Positions 44,943-55,700 of a stretch of DNA of 64,000 nt are shown here, piece after piece. The translations under genes were made by a program, and so were the position numbers. Under the pieces are notes generated by a model. That model saw only the letters and a program-made list of their open reading frames with translations. It was not told the DNA's origin and searched no databases. Source of the stretch: Candidatus Zhuqueibacterota bacterium (GTDB taxonomy: Bacteria; Zhuqueibacterota; Zhuqueibacteria; Residuimicrobiales; Krinioviventaceae); NCBI GenBank assembly GCA_016934825.1, contig JAFGSB010000084.1, forward strand, positions 1 through 64,000. Direction: 5' to 3'. Within the stretch, counting starts at the first letter, position 1; the number at the start of each line of letters is the position of its first letter.

Positions 44943-44961
44943 CATTTTTATGATAAAAATG
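44943..44961. promoter_or_regulatory. 19-base palindrome upstream of the redox operon
   Basis: CATTTTTAT-G-ATAAAAATG is a perfect 9+1+9 palindrome, 60 bases before the GTG start of the first operon gene. A second, looser inverted repeat (ATCGAAT at 44979-44985 with ATTCGAT at 44998-45004) lies further upstream. Both could be operator sites of a dimeric regulator. AT-rich spacers produce such palindromes by chance, and I cannot identify clear promoter boxes. Confidence 0.35.
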
Positions 44962-45056
44962 TATATAAATTTGGGATTATCGAATGTTTGCAGAAAAATT
45001 CGATATGTATTTTTATTTGGTATTAATAAAACATAAAAACAGATAACACGATCCCG

Positions 45057-46430
45057 CTATATTATACTCTTTGCAATTAAAAGCTGGTTTTGAACCGATT
45101 CGGGACCGGTTCCCCCGGATATATTTCTTTTATGAATTGATTCATACGGATCGAATAAGGTATATACATCATTATCAAATAACGGGGAAAAATCCTGATA
45201 GGACTCCAAACTCAAATCTTTTAACGATACTTTATTCTTTTCAGCGTGAGCAACAATTGATCCGACAACGCTGTGGGCCTTGCGAAACGGCAATCCCTTT
45301 CCGACCAGGTAATCCGCAAGGTCTGTTGCGTACAGCGACGGATCAACGGCGTTTTTCATGTTTTGAGCATTGACGGTAAATGTTTCACATACGCCCTTCA
45401 GGATTTTGAGTGACATTATAGTTTGTTCAAGCGAATCGAATACCGGTTCTTTATCTTCCTGCAGATCCCGTACATAGGCTGTCGGGATCCCTTTCATCAA
45501 TGTCATTCCGGAAACATGATTTCCGATTACACGGGCAGATTTCCCGCGGATCAATTCGAGCGAATCCGGATTTTTCTTTTGCGGCATCATGCTGCTGCCG
45601 GTGGCAAATTTTTCATGTATATCAATAAAACGGAAAGCCTCTGAGGACCAGATAATCAGGTCCTCGGCGGTTCTCGATAAATGCAGCATGATCTGGGCAC
45701 AAATATACAGTAATTCAAGCACAAAATCCCGGTCAGAAGTGGCGTCGTAGCTGTTTTCCGTCGGGGCGTCAAAGCCGAGTTCCTCGGCGAGTTTGATACG
45801 ATTTATATCAAAAGCGGCCCCGGCAATGGCGCCGGAACCGAGCGGCATTTTATTCATCCGGTTCCGGGCGGCCGACAGCCTTTCCCTGTCCCTCTGTAAC
45901 TGGAAAAACAGACTCAGCACATAAAACGCGAATGAAACGGGCTGGGCCTGGCGTAAATGGGTCTGGCCCGGGAAAACAGTTTTTACATGTTTCTGTGCCA
46001 GATCAACCAGTATGGTTTGCAGAGACTTTACCGAATCCGTCAGATCATCGATCCCGGATCGCAGATATATTCGCAGGTCGGTGACAACCTGGTCGTTCCT
46101 GCTTCGTCCGGTATGGATTTTTGCTCCGGTATCGCCCAATCGTTCGGTCAACCATCTTTCGTTGGCGGAATGTATATCTTCATCCGTATTTTTGAAATGT
46201 AATTTACCCGCATAAAAATCGGATTTAATGTTATCCAAAGTACTGCATACCCTGGCCGCTTCTTCCTGTGTGTACACGCCGACGCCGGTCAGCGCGTTTG
46301 CCCAGGCTTTGTTTACCGCGATATCAGCGTCAAAAAGCTTTTGATCAAAACCGATGGAAGAACTGAATTCTTCCATCAGCGAAGCGGTTTGTTGGCTGAA
46401 CCGGCCGCTCCAGATTTTGGATTTTGTCAT
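45057..46430 (-). CDS. argH: Argininosuccinate lyase
   Basis: 457 residues, standard length. It splits argininosuccinate into arginine and fumarate, the last step of arginine synthesis. The fumarase-superfamily signature SSMMPQKKNPD is intact and contains the catalytic serine loop. The N-terminal SKIWSGRFSQ and the THLRQAQPVSFAFY helix match ArgH. It is encoded six bases after argG on the same strand, so the two final arginine enzymes are cotranscribed. Confidence 0.97.
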   Translation of the reverse strand: MTKSKIWSGRFSQQTASLMEEFSSSIGFDQKLFDADIAVNKAWANALTGVGVYTQEEAARVCSTLDNIKSDFYAGKLHFKNTDEDIHSANERWLTERLGDTGAKIHTGRSRNDQVVTDLRIYLRSGIDDLTDSVKSLQTILVDLAQKHVKTVFPGQTHLRQAQPVSFAFYVLSLFFQLQRDRERLSAARNRMNKMPLGSGAIAGAAFDINRIKLAEELGFDAPTENSYDATSDRDFVLELLYICAQIMLHLSRTAEDLIIWSSEAFRFIDIHEKFATGSSMMPQKKNPDSLELIRGKSARVIGNHVSGMTLMKGIPTAYVRDLQEDKEPVFDSLEQTIMSLKILKGVCETFTVNAQNMKNAVDPSLYATDLADYLVGKGLPFRKAHSVVGSIVAHAEKNKVSLKDLSLESYQDFSPLFDNDVYTLFDPYESIHKRNISGGTGPESVQNQLLIAKSII

Positions 46431-46436
46431 AATATT

Positions 46437-47708
46437 TTAGTCCCTCTTGAATATGGTATAATCGGGTTCGGAATATCCGGGTCTTTTGCCCCAGTCTATT
46501 TCGACAAGGGCTCTGACTTTCAGGGGCAGCCCGAACAGGTTAATGAAACCTTTTGCATCGGTCTGGTCGTAGACATCTTCTTTGCCGAAGGTAGCCAACT
46601 CTTCACGATACAATGAATAAGGAGATTTTACTCCCGCCGATAAGACATTGCCCTTGTACAGTTTAAACCGTACCGCGCCGGTGACATGGTTCTGGGTGGC
46701 TTCGACAAAAGCGTCAAGCGCATGACGTAAAGGTGTAAACCAGGCGCCGTTATATACCAGTTCGGCATATTTCGGAGCGAGCATCTCTTTAAAATGCATG
46801 GTTTCCCGGTCAAGCACGAGACTTTCCAGTTCCTGGTGCGCCCGATATAAAATAGTACCGGCCGGCGTTTCGTAAACCCCGCGTGATTTCATGCCGACCA
46901 GCCGATTTTCAACCAGGTCGACACGGCCGATGGCATTATTGCCGCCGATTTCATTCAACAGTTGAATGAGAGGAACGGGTTCCATTCTCGTTCCGTTTAC
47001 CGCGATGGGAACGCCTTTTAAGAATTCAACCTCTATGGTGGTCGGTTTATCCGGCGCTTCCTGTGGAGATTTGGTCAGGACAAACATATCATCTTTCGGG
47101 GCGTTCCAGGGATTTTCCAGGTCGCCGCCCTCGTGGCTGATATGCCAGATATTGCGGTCATTACTGTATATTTTTTCCTTTGTGGCCGTTATGGGAATAT
47201 TCTTTTCTTTGGCATACGCTATGGCGTCTTCCCGGGAACGAATATCCCATTCACGCCAGGGAGCGATCACTTTTAATTTGGGATTAAATGCTTTATATGT
47301 TAACTCAAAACGGACCTGGTCGTTACCTTTACCCGTGCAGCCGTGAGCCACGGCGTCGGCGCCCTCGGCCGATGCAATTTCAACCTGACGTTTCGCGATG
47401 ATGGGCCGGGCGAAGGATGTTCCCAGTAAATATTTTTCTTCATATACGGCGCCGGCTTTCAGAGTCGGCCAGATAAATTCCTCGACAAACGGTTTTCGTA
47501 AATCTTCGATATAACATTTACTGGCGCCGGTGGCGATAGCCTTTTCTTCCAGACCGTCCAGCTCCTGGCCCTGTCCGAGGTCTGCCGCAAAAGCGATAAC
47601 TTCGCAATTGTAATTCTCCTTGAGCCACGGTATAATGATTGACGTATCCAGTCCCCCGGAATAAGCCAATACGACTTTTTTGACTTCTTGCTGCATTTTA
47701 ATCTCCAC
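46437..47708 (-). CDS. argG: Argininosuccinate synthase
   Basis: 423 residues. It joins citrulline and aspartate using ATP. The PP-loop [19 protein letters not shown] is present near the N-terminus, with [15 protein letters not shown] and the ArgG motif [14 protein letters not shown]. The fifth codon is a second ATG (MQQEVKK), closer to common family starts, so the N-terminus may be four residues shorter. No other arginine genes are adjacent apart from argH. Confidence 0.97.
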   Translation of the reverse strand: MEIKMQQEVKKVVLAYSGGLDTSIIIPWLKENYNCEVIAFAADLGQGQELDGLEEKAIATGASKCYIEDLRKPFVEEFIWPTLKAGAVYEEKYLLGTSFARPIIAKRQVEIASAEGADAVAHGCTGKGNDQVRFELTYKAFNPKLKVIAPWREWDIRSREDAIAYAKEKNIPITATKEKIYSNDRNIWHISHEGGDLENPWNAPKDDMFVLTKSPQEAPDKPTTIEVEFLKGVPIAVNGTRMEPVPLIQLLNEIGGNNAIGRVDLVENRLVGMKSRGVYETPAGTILYRAHQELESLVLDRETMHFKEMLAPKYAELVYNGAWFTPLRHALDAFVEATQNHVTGAVRFKLYKGNVLSAGVKSPYSLYREELATFGKEDVYDQTDAKGFINLFGLPLKVRALVEIDWGKRPGYSEPDYTIFKRD

Positions 47709-47747
47709 AAATTAAGTTAAATAAACTGTAACATATTACTAATATAA

Positions 47748-49592
47748 TTATTCACCGTGAACGGTATCTTTTTCACCGGGATGAAAAAATTCTCTGATTT
47801 GTTCGGCCAACCTGGGCGATATTCCCTCAACGGCGGACAATTCCGCGGCAGTTGCCGACCTTATTTTTTTAAGGGAACCCAAGGTTTTTAACAGTTGGGT
47901 ACGCCGACCGGGTCCGACGCCCGGTATCTCATCCAAAATGGATAACAGGGTCCGCTTTTTTCGCAGAGACCTGTGGTATGTCACGGCAAAACGGTGCGAT
48001 TCATCCCGGACGCGCTGTAATAGTTTCAGGGCCGCTGAATCACGGCGTATGTTCTGCGCTTCCTGAATTCCCGGGACAAAAACCTCATCAAGGCGTTTGG
48101 CCAGCGCGATGACCTGTTGATCGTTGATGTGTAATTTCTTGAGCGCTTCTGTCGCTGCCGATAATTGACCCTTGCCGCCGTCGATCAGGATCAAATCCGG
48201 CAGGGCTTTATTTTCTTTTTGGATGCGGGAATACCTTCTATAAACTACTTCATGCATCATGACAAAATCATCCGGTGTCTCCTTGATGCGGATTTTAAAT
48301 CGCCGATACTCGGATTTGGCCGACTTGCCGTTAATAAAACAAACCATAGAGGCCACCGGATTTGTTCCCTGAATATTGGAAATATCAAAACCTTCAATTC
48401 GTTTCGGGATCTGTTTTAAATTCAGGGCTTCCTGCAGGGCTTTGACCGAACCGGCGATAATGTCTTTTGCCTGCTGCTTTTGCAGCAAAAGTTCATCCAA
48501 TAGCAGTTGCGCGTTTTTGTTGCACATTTTTAACAGCCTGGATTTTTCTCCCTGCTGCGGAAACAAAATTTTCACTTTATTTTCAGATTTTTGTTCAAGC
48601 CAGTTCGATAAAATTATCCTGTCACTCAAAAGGGCCGGTACAATTATTTCCGGTGGAATAAAGTCTGCTTTTAAATAATATTGTTTCATAAATGAATTTG
48701 TTACGGATGCAATATCCTCATCCCTGACACCGTTAAGATAAAAATGCAGCCGTCCGATAATTTTGCCGTCCCTGACTTTAAAGACCGCGCAGCATGCGTC
48801 ATTATTATTCAACGCGGCGGCGATTATATCCCGGTCGGCCATTGTGGGATCAAGCACTTTTTGCCGCTGCCTGAATATTTCAATCGCTTTCAGTTGATCG
48901 CGCAGCCGGGCGGCCTGTTCAAACTTGAGCTCAGTAGCCAGTTTTTTCATCCTCAGCGAAATATCCTGCTCCACTTTTTGCGTGTGACCCTGGATAAAAT
49001 CCACAACGAATTCTATGACCTTGTTGTATTCTTCATGTGAAACGTAATTTTCGCAGGGACCGTGACATCGTTTAATATGGTAATTCAAACATACTTTATA
49101 TTTTTTATTTTTGGTGTTTTCCGTAGTCAATAAATAATTACATGAACGAACGGGAAAAATCCGTTTCACCGTTTTGAGAATTTCCCGCATCGAATAAACA
49201 TCCGTATACGGGCCAAAATACCGGGAACCGTCCCGGATAATTTTGCGTGTGGGAAAAATCCGCGGATAAGGTTCGTTGGTCACACGGATATAAGGAAAAC
49301 TTTTGTCATCCTTCAGGTTAATATTATAACGGGGTTTGTTTTCCTTAACCAGGTTGGCTTCGAGTATCAATGCCTCAACTTCCGAATCGGTCACGATCGT
49401 TTCAATATCAGAAATTCGTGAAACAAGACGAACCAGTTTCGGTTCCAGGTTTCTGCTTTCCTGGAAATAGGACCGCACCCGGTTGCGTAAAATTTTGGCT
49501 TTGCCGATATATAAAATCTCCCCGGATTTATCCTTGAACAAATAAATACCGGGCTTTTTCGGTATATTAGCCAGTTTGTCTTCGAGTTCCAA
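47748..49592 (-). CDS. uvrC: Excinuclease ABC subunit C
   Basis: 614 residues. The GIY-YIG nuclease domain is at the N-terminus (KPGIYLFKDKSGEILYIGKAK), a UVR motif near 205-240 (LRMKKLATELKFEQAARLRDQL), the RNase-H-like C-terminal nuclease with LILIDGGKGQLSAA and the aspartate of RIEGFDISNIQG, and a final helix-hairpin-helix pair (EIPGVGPGRRTQLL). It makes both incisions in nucleotide excision repair. A four-cysteine cluster pattern (Cys148-Cys177 region) is also present. Confidence 0.96.
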   Translation of the reverse strand: MELEDKLANIPKKPGIYLFKDKSGEILYIGKAKILRNRVRSYFQESRNLEPKLVRLVSRISDIETIVTDSEVEALILEANLVKENKPRYNINLKDDKSFPYIRVTNEPYPRIFPTRKIIRDGSRYFGPYTDVYSMREILKTVKRIFPVRSCNYLLTTENTKNKKYKVCLNYHIKRCHGPCENYVSHEEYNKVIEFVVDFIQGHTQKVEQDISLRMKKLATELKFEQAARLRDQLKAIEIFRQRQKVLDPTMADRDIIAAALNNNDACCAVFKVRDGKIIGRLHFYLNGVRDEDIASVTNSFMKQYYLKADFIPPEIIVPALLSDRIILSNWLEQKSENKVKILFPQQGEKSRLLKMCNKNAQLLLDELLLQKQQAKDIIAGSVKALQEALNLKQIPKRIEGFDISNIQGTNPVASMVCFINGKSAKSEYRRFKIRIKETPDDFVMMHEVVYRRYSRIQKENKALPDLILIDGGKGQLSAATEALKKLHINDQQVIALAKRLDEVFVPGIQEAQNIRRDSAALKLLQRVRDESHRFAVTYHRSLRKKRTLLSILDEIPGVGPGRRTQLLKTLGSLKKIRSATAAELSAVEGISPRLAEQIREFFHPGEKDTVHGE

Positions 49593-49617
49593 CCTTTATG
49601 TCCCGTTCAATTTTGTT

Positions 49618-50112
49618 TCAAAATTTTTCCCAATGTATTACCTGCTCAAGGGGACGCTTATTTTTTGCCCCCTGCCGATCGAGCCGATAACCAACGGGAA
49701 TCAATGCAATTAATTTATAGCGGTCAGGGACTTTGAGCATTATATTTACATTTTGTGCATAACCTTTTTTATCGCCAGCCACCCAGCAAGCTCCGAGACC
49801 CAAACCGGTTGCAGCCAAAAGAATATTTTCTACTGTGGCGCAGCCGTCTTCGAGATAGTACTTTGTATCCTCACAAAAAACAACGATACAGGCAGGGGCA
49901 TTCTGGATAAACTGACCGTAATCCGTCAGGGCCGCGATATTACTTTTGGTCTCGTCATTTGTAATTATGACAAATTCCCACGGCTGCTTATTATGCGCCG
50001 ATGGTGCTCTCCGACCCGCGTCGACAAGTTTTTCCAACACATCTTTAGGGACCGATCTGTCCTGGTATTTTCGAACGCAGGTTCTGGTATTAATTGCGTC
50101 AAATAAATCCAT
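49618..50112 (-). CDS. Nitroreductase family FMN protein
   Basis: 164 residues, a short nitroreductase. RTCVRKYQDRSVPKD at the start and RRAPSAHNKQPWEFVII give the FMN phosphate and ring contacts; GLGACWVAGDKK is the family GxGxCW motif. It would be a cytoplasmic NAD(P)H-dependent FMN reductase of unknown substrate. It lies between uvrC and the ClpX-like gene, each separated by spacers, and a terminator stands upstream of it. Confidence 0.87.
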   Translation of the reverse strand: MDLFDAINTRTCVRKYQDRSVPKDVLEKLVDAGRRAPSAHNKQPWEFVIITNDETKSNIAALTDYGQFIQNAPACIVVFCEDTKYYLEDGCATVENILLAATGLGLGACWVAGDKKGYAQNVNIMLKVPDRYKLIALIPVGYRLDRQGAKNKRPLEQVIHWEKF

Positions 50113-50157
50113 TTTATATTCCTGAAAGTTAATAAAAAATTCTTAAAAATACATAAT

Positions 50158-50194
50158 AAAAAAGGCCGTCTCAGAGATATTGAGACGACCTTAA
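50158..50194 (-). terminator. Terminator of the ClpX-like gene
   Basis: On the minus strand AAGGTCGTCTCA pairs with TGAGACGGCCTT (one mismatch) around ATATCTC, followed by a run of T. It lies 26 bases past the stop at 50220. Confidence 0.9.
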
Positions 50195-50219
50195 ATATAT
50201 AAAAAATATCTAATCGATG

Positions 50220-51751
50220 TTATTTTTTTTCATAGGTCTTTTTAATCAACTCTTCAAGACGCTTTTTGGGTTCGAGTACAATTTGTTCATCTACGGTGAA
50301 TTCCGCACAACCAAGTAATCGTAATCCATATTCATAATCGCGCAGCATGTTGTTGCACTCTTCTTCAAGGGTAATATCTCTATCATCCGCCTGTTTTTTT
50401 AATAATTTTACCGCCTCGTCGGTAAATACAATGATAATTCCGTTAGTAACCAGAAATCTTTTCTGGAATTTTTTAATATAGTAATTGGTAATGATTTTAT
50501 CCAGTTCTTCCAGAGGACGATTGATCATTCCGGAGGTGATTTTCAATTCTTTGATGTCCGTATCCGGCAGCATTTTTTCGAATTTCAGCATGATCCTGTC
50601 GACAACGCTGACGAGTCCCCTTGCGCCCGTTTGTTCGTGGTATGCCATTTCGGCAATTTTTTTCAATGCGTCATCTTCAAAATCGATGGAAACATCATAA
50701 GCTTTGAAATCGCGTTTTTTACCCTGAATGACCGTGCTGTTCGGATTACTTAAAATCCTGTATAAACCGTCAACATCGAGTGAATTTAATGTCACAACTA
50801 CCGGCAGACGGCCGATAAATTCGGATTCAAATCCAAATTTGATCAGGTCTTCCGTGCGGACGTTTTTTAATACTTCAACGGTATCTTCCGCATCTTCAAT
50901 TTCTTCACTATTGGCCTGAAATCCGATAGGCTGCTGATTTAACCGCCTGAGAATTATGTCGCCTAATTGAAAAAACGCGCCGCTCATGACAAAGAGAATG
51001 TTTTTTGTATTAATTTTTTTTCGCGTCACTTTGCCGGTACGCTGGGCTTCCATGGCGGCTTCCATTTGCGCCGCAAGGTCGTGCGGGGTTTTCAGGTCGA
51101 CTTCGGCTTCTTCCATAAGTTTTAACAAATTTCTCTGCACACCGCTGCGGGAAACATCGGGGCCGTAACCATTACCGCTGGAAGCGATCTTGTCAATCTC
51201 ATCCAGATAAATGATTCCGTATTCGGCCAGTGAAATATCACCGTTCGCCTCATGTACCAGACCCCGTACCAGGTCCTCGACATCGCCGCCTACATATCCC
51301 GTTTCGCTAAACTTTGTCGCATCCCCTTTTACAAACGGAACGCCAATCTTTTTCGCAATTAATTTGATTAAATATGTTTTACCCACACCGGTCGGGCCGA
51401 TCATCAATACATTGCTTTTGATATTTCCCACCAATTCATCCTCGGCGGGCAGGGTTTTTCATATTTCATTCTGTTAAAATGAGTGCATATTTTTGTCGCT
51501 AAAACCTCCAGCGCTTCATCCTGACCGACAACATATTTTTTTAAATAACGCTCCAGCTCGGTTGGTTTTAAATCAAAATTTATATGTGATTTTTCTTTTT
51601 TCTTTTCACCTTGTTCTCCGGGTTCCGAACCGATTGAATTCGGTTCCGGAGGGATAATTACATTTTTACCATATTTTTCCTTCAAAAACTCGGCAACATC
51701 TTTTTGCAATTCTTCAGGTGTGGGTATTTTACTGTTTTCTATTTTCGACAT
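50220..51751 (-). pseudogene. ClpX-like AAA+ unfoldase without zinc domain, interrupted by a one-base frameshift
   Basis: Two overlapping frames carry one protein. The N-terminal piece (51404-51751) runs to CTHFNRMKYEK and then goes out of frame. The second piece (50220 to about 51457) resumes as TLPAEDELVGNIKSNV with Walker A GPTGVGKT, pore loop GYVGGDVED, Walker B IIYLDEIDKI, and TGARGL. The break is in an A5 run on the minus strand (51455-51459); one extra A restores one frame of about 510 codons. The zinc-binding N-domain of true ClpX is absent, and the C-terminus has an extra coiled segment. It may be a sequencing error, a recent mutation or programmed slippage. No second clpX is in the window. 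Confidence 0.75.
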
Positions 51752-51930
51752 GATTACCTCAAATCATACAACATAATTTATTACTTAAACTAAAATCGTG
51801 CAACATCTGTTCCAAATAAAAATCTATCTATATTATACATTAATTATATATTTTTATTGAAATTAACCATTAACTTACTTAAAAATCGAATCCTGCCATT
51901 ATGTCAGCAATCAGGATAATAAGGCAGACA

Positions 51931-52782
51931 TTAATCAAATACAAGACTCGCGTCAAAATTTACGGCGGAATGTGTTATAGCGCCGGTGGAAATAAAATCA
52001 ACGCCCGTGTCCGCAATTTGTTTTATATTTTTCAGGGTAATATTCCCGGACGCTTCAAGGGGAATCCGGCCGTTAACCAGTCCGACACACTCGGAAATGA
52101 GCTCTACATTCATATTATCCAGCATAATACGGTCGACATTCAACCTCAGCGCCTCTTTTACTTCCGCGATCGATTTTGTTTCAACTTCGATAGCCGCGGT
52201 AAAATGATTTTTTTCCATATAATCACGACAATTTGTCACGGCTTTTGTAATACTTCCCGCTGTGGTAATATGGTTTTCTTTAATAAGAAACATATCATAA
52301 AGGCCGATTCGATGATTCCCGCATCCTCCGCATTTCACGGCATATTTTTCCAGGGTTCGCCAACCCGGTGTAGTTTTACGAGTATCCAGTATTTTAGTTT
52401 CCGTGTTTTTTATTTGTTGACTGAATGTAAACGCAAGAGTTGCGATGCCGGATAACCGTCCCAAAAAATTAAGAGCGGTTCTTTCGGCGCTCAATATGGC
52501 ATGTGCCGGACCATGCAGTAAAAGCAGGATATCCGCAGGTTCGACCCGGTCTCCGTCCTTTACTTTTGGCGTAAATTGAATGGCCGGGTCCAAAAATTTA
52601 AAAACCTGTATAGCAATATCAAGTCCTGAAACAATTCCGGATTGTTTGGCAATAATACGGGCGCTCACATTTGCCGATTTGGCGTTCATTGCCTGAGTGG
52701 TGATATCGCCGCGATGTCCTAAATCTTCTTCAAGCGCGTTCTCGATTAATAGTTGTGCACTGTTCAGGATCGTGTTATCCAT
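51931..52782 (-). CDS. nadC: Nicotinate-nucleotide pyrophosphorylase (carboxylating)
   Basis: 284 residues from the ATG at 52782. The open frame extends 41 codons further upstream, but that part overlaps the TPR gene and does not match NadC, whereas MDNTILNSAQLLIENALEEDLG is a normal start. It converts quinolinate and PRPP to nicotinate mononucleotide. Motifs: LNFLGRLSGIATLAF, LDTRKTTPGWR, KCGGCGNHRIGLYDMFLIKENHI and LEASGNITL. The start overlaps the end of the TPR gene by eight bases. Confidence 0.95.
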   Translation of the reverse strand: MDNTILNSAQLLIENALEEDLGHRGDITTQAMNAKSANVSARIIAKQSGIVSGLDIAIQVFKFLDPAIQFTPKVKDGDRVEPADILLLLHGPAHAILSAERTALNFLGRLSGIATLAFTFSQQIKNTETKILDTRKTTPGWRTLEKYAVKCGGCGNHRIGLYDMFLIKENHITTAGSITKAVTNCRDYMEKNHFTAAIEVETKSIAEVKEALRLNVDRIMLDNMNVELISECVGLVNGRIPLEASGNITLKNIKQIADTGVDFISTGAITHSAVNFDASLVFD

Positions 52783-55700
52783 CAAAACTTTTGTTTTCCA
52801 TTTCTTGTTGAATTTCAATAATTCTTGCGTTTGCGGCTCTGCCGATGTTATCGGTCGCCCCCCGCTCGCGAACCACCTGTTGCAGGAGTTCAATCGCTTT
52901 ATCAAAATTTCCGAGTTTACGGTAACTCAGACCGGCTTCATACAAAGCGGTCACACCCCATGGTAATTTTGTCGGTTTACTCAATAATTTTACTTTTAAA
53001 AATTCTATGATTGCCTGTGCGGTTTCTCCTTTATCCGCATAACACTTTGCTATCCAGTACTGCACTTCCGGTTCTTCGTCGGCGGAAACAAGCGGTTTTA
53101 CCTGCTTTAACTGATTAATGGCCCTCTCATAATCCTTCAGTTCATATAAAAGGACTCCGATTTTTACCTTTTTTTCCAAAATATCGGAATTATCCGGGTA
53201 AAGATCAATATATTCACGGATCTGGGCAATCGCCTTGTCCTTCAACCGGAATTCATCATACGATTTAATGAGCATATTCATCGCCTGGGCATGTAAAATT
53301 CCGGGCTTTTGATATTTCAACACATTTTCGCAGGCGGATATACACTGTGACAATAACCGGTTTTCGTAGTAAAAATCAGCCAGATTCAGGTACGCTGATG
53401 CCAGAATATCCGGGTCTTTATATTTTTCGGGGATTTTGGTCAGAATTTTTAACGCATCATCCGGTTTGCCGGTGATCACATACATTCGCGCAAGCCCCAG
53501 TTCTCCCTGTGCCCCTTCGGGGATTTCATCATACTTTTTGATCAGATTTTTGAACGATTTTTCAGCCTGTTCAAAATCCTTTTGCTTGATGAAATACATT
53601 CCTTCTTCATACAGGAACAGGGCTTCAAAATTTTGCGCGTCAAATCTTTTAGAAAAATCGTCGGCCATAGTTTTGGCGCGGCTTAAATTTCCCAGTTTAT
53701 AATCGCAGAGGACCTCCCGCGCATTGGCGTGTACGGCAAGATCGCCGGTCAATTCCGATTTTATGCCGTTGTATTTTACCCGCGCCTCCTGGTACAATCC
53801 CTGATCGTAATATATATCTGCCGATTTGACCCTGGCTATCTGTGCGAGCGTATCGGCAGGATAATTTTTGATCAACTCCTCGAAATGACCAACGGCGACA
53901 TCCCTGTTGTTCAATTGCATCGCCAGTTCACCCATGGCCAGTAACGCCTGCGGTTGATATTTTTTTAATTTGCTGGTATAAATATAGTCACGATATGCCT
54001 GCATTGCATTAAGGGGATTGGCCGCGTTTTGACTTTTTAACTGCGCGGATAACCACAATAATTCCTCATCATTTTCCTGATCAAGGTACAACGGTTTTAA
54101 TTCTTCCGGGATGGGCGGAATTTCTTTTTTTAAGATAGATTCCGCTTTTTCATGTTTCCCCTGCCCGATCAATATATTAATATGCTTTGTTTTTATTGCG
54201 ATGGCCCGGTTCGAATAATAATAATTTGACGAAATATTTTCATAAACCGCAAGCGCTTTGTCGTTTTCGCCCTTTTCCAGGTAAATGTCGGCAAGTAAAA
54301 TTTTGGAATCCAGAATAGTGGCATTATGATTCAATTTTATTGATTTTGTCAATAAAACAACCGCGCTGTCGGTTTCGCCCAACCTGTGTAAAATTTGCGC
54401 GTCAAGTTGCAGAGCCCGCGCGTAAATAACATCCCCGGCCGGTTTTGACAGGATTTCACTGCAGACGAGCCCCGCTTTTTGCAGTTTCAACCAGTTTGTG
54501 GAATCGGCATTGCCGGCGACGATCTCCCGCACAAGCCTGACATTCAAAACATTTCGCATACTGTCATATTCGGATTCCCGTGGAAAATCCAACAAAGCGG
54601 TTTCCAGTATCTGAATTTTTTCACCCGGGTTCGTAATATTAATTAGACTGGTATTGACGGCCTGGAATTTCGCCCAATGCGTCCATTTCGATGAAGCGTA
54701 ATTACTCTGTAACTGGGAAACGGTTTGATTCAGAGTGTCGATATGTGAGGCTGTTTTTAACGGCTGATTTTCCAAAAAATATTTTTCCGCCAAGGCCGAA
54801 TGGCACCGCGCTCGTAAATAGTACAATTCATCTTTATTTAACTGTTCATTGGTATCCGCTAAAAACGCCTGTTTTATCAGAGAAAGCGCGCGTTCATAAT
54901 TATGGAAAATATTAATTTCTGTTTTAATCCACTCTAAAAGCTTTTGCGGTCCGGAAATGTTTGAAAAATTTGGGATGAACAGCTCATTAAAAGATTTTTG
55001 GATTTGTTCCGGGCTTGCCGGGACGATTTTTTTCAAAATATTCAACCGGTTTTCCACATTTTCATAATTATCTGCGCCGGGAAATAAATTTAAATATCGT
55101 TGATATCCCATAATCGCCTGCGGAATATTATTTTCCACCTCCCAGGAGCGGGCAATATTCAACTGGGCGTCGTCAACAAGCCGGCTTTTGGGTGAAATCG
55201 TGGATATTGAGGCGTAACTGTTTCTCGCACCTGCCGGGTCATGCAGATACTTTTCCTGTATAGACCCCAGAGCGAACAATGTTTCATCTTTAAATAAACC
55301 CGTTTGATCGTTATAAAGGTTTTCCTGCAGTACATGAACGGCTTCAAGTGATTCTCCTTCTTCGCACAGCAGATAAGCGTAATGCTGCAGACTTTTATGT
55401 TTTATAACGGGATTGGGACATGCTGTATCGGCAACAATGGCGCTGAAATGAACAATGGCCTGTTTATTTTTTCCCGATTTACGGTTCATAAATCCTTTGC
55501 GGAATTCCAGGGCACATTGATAGTTTAACGGCAGTTCCGGTTTGCTGCACTGATTATATCTCCGCAGCGCCGCATCAAAATCACCGGCCAAATATGAATT
55601 GTCACCCGATATCATCAGCAAACGGTTTTTAAAATCGCCTCGTAAATCTTTTGCGACCAGGTTTGCGACCAGTTCATTTGATTTTGCATACATACCCTGC

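Noticed and set aside
52783-52905. Longer nadC start 41 codons upstream
   Set aside because: The extra residues come from the overlapping TPR gene and do not match NadC; the ATG at 52782 gives the normal N-terminus.
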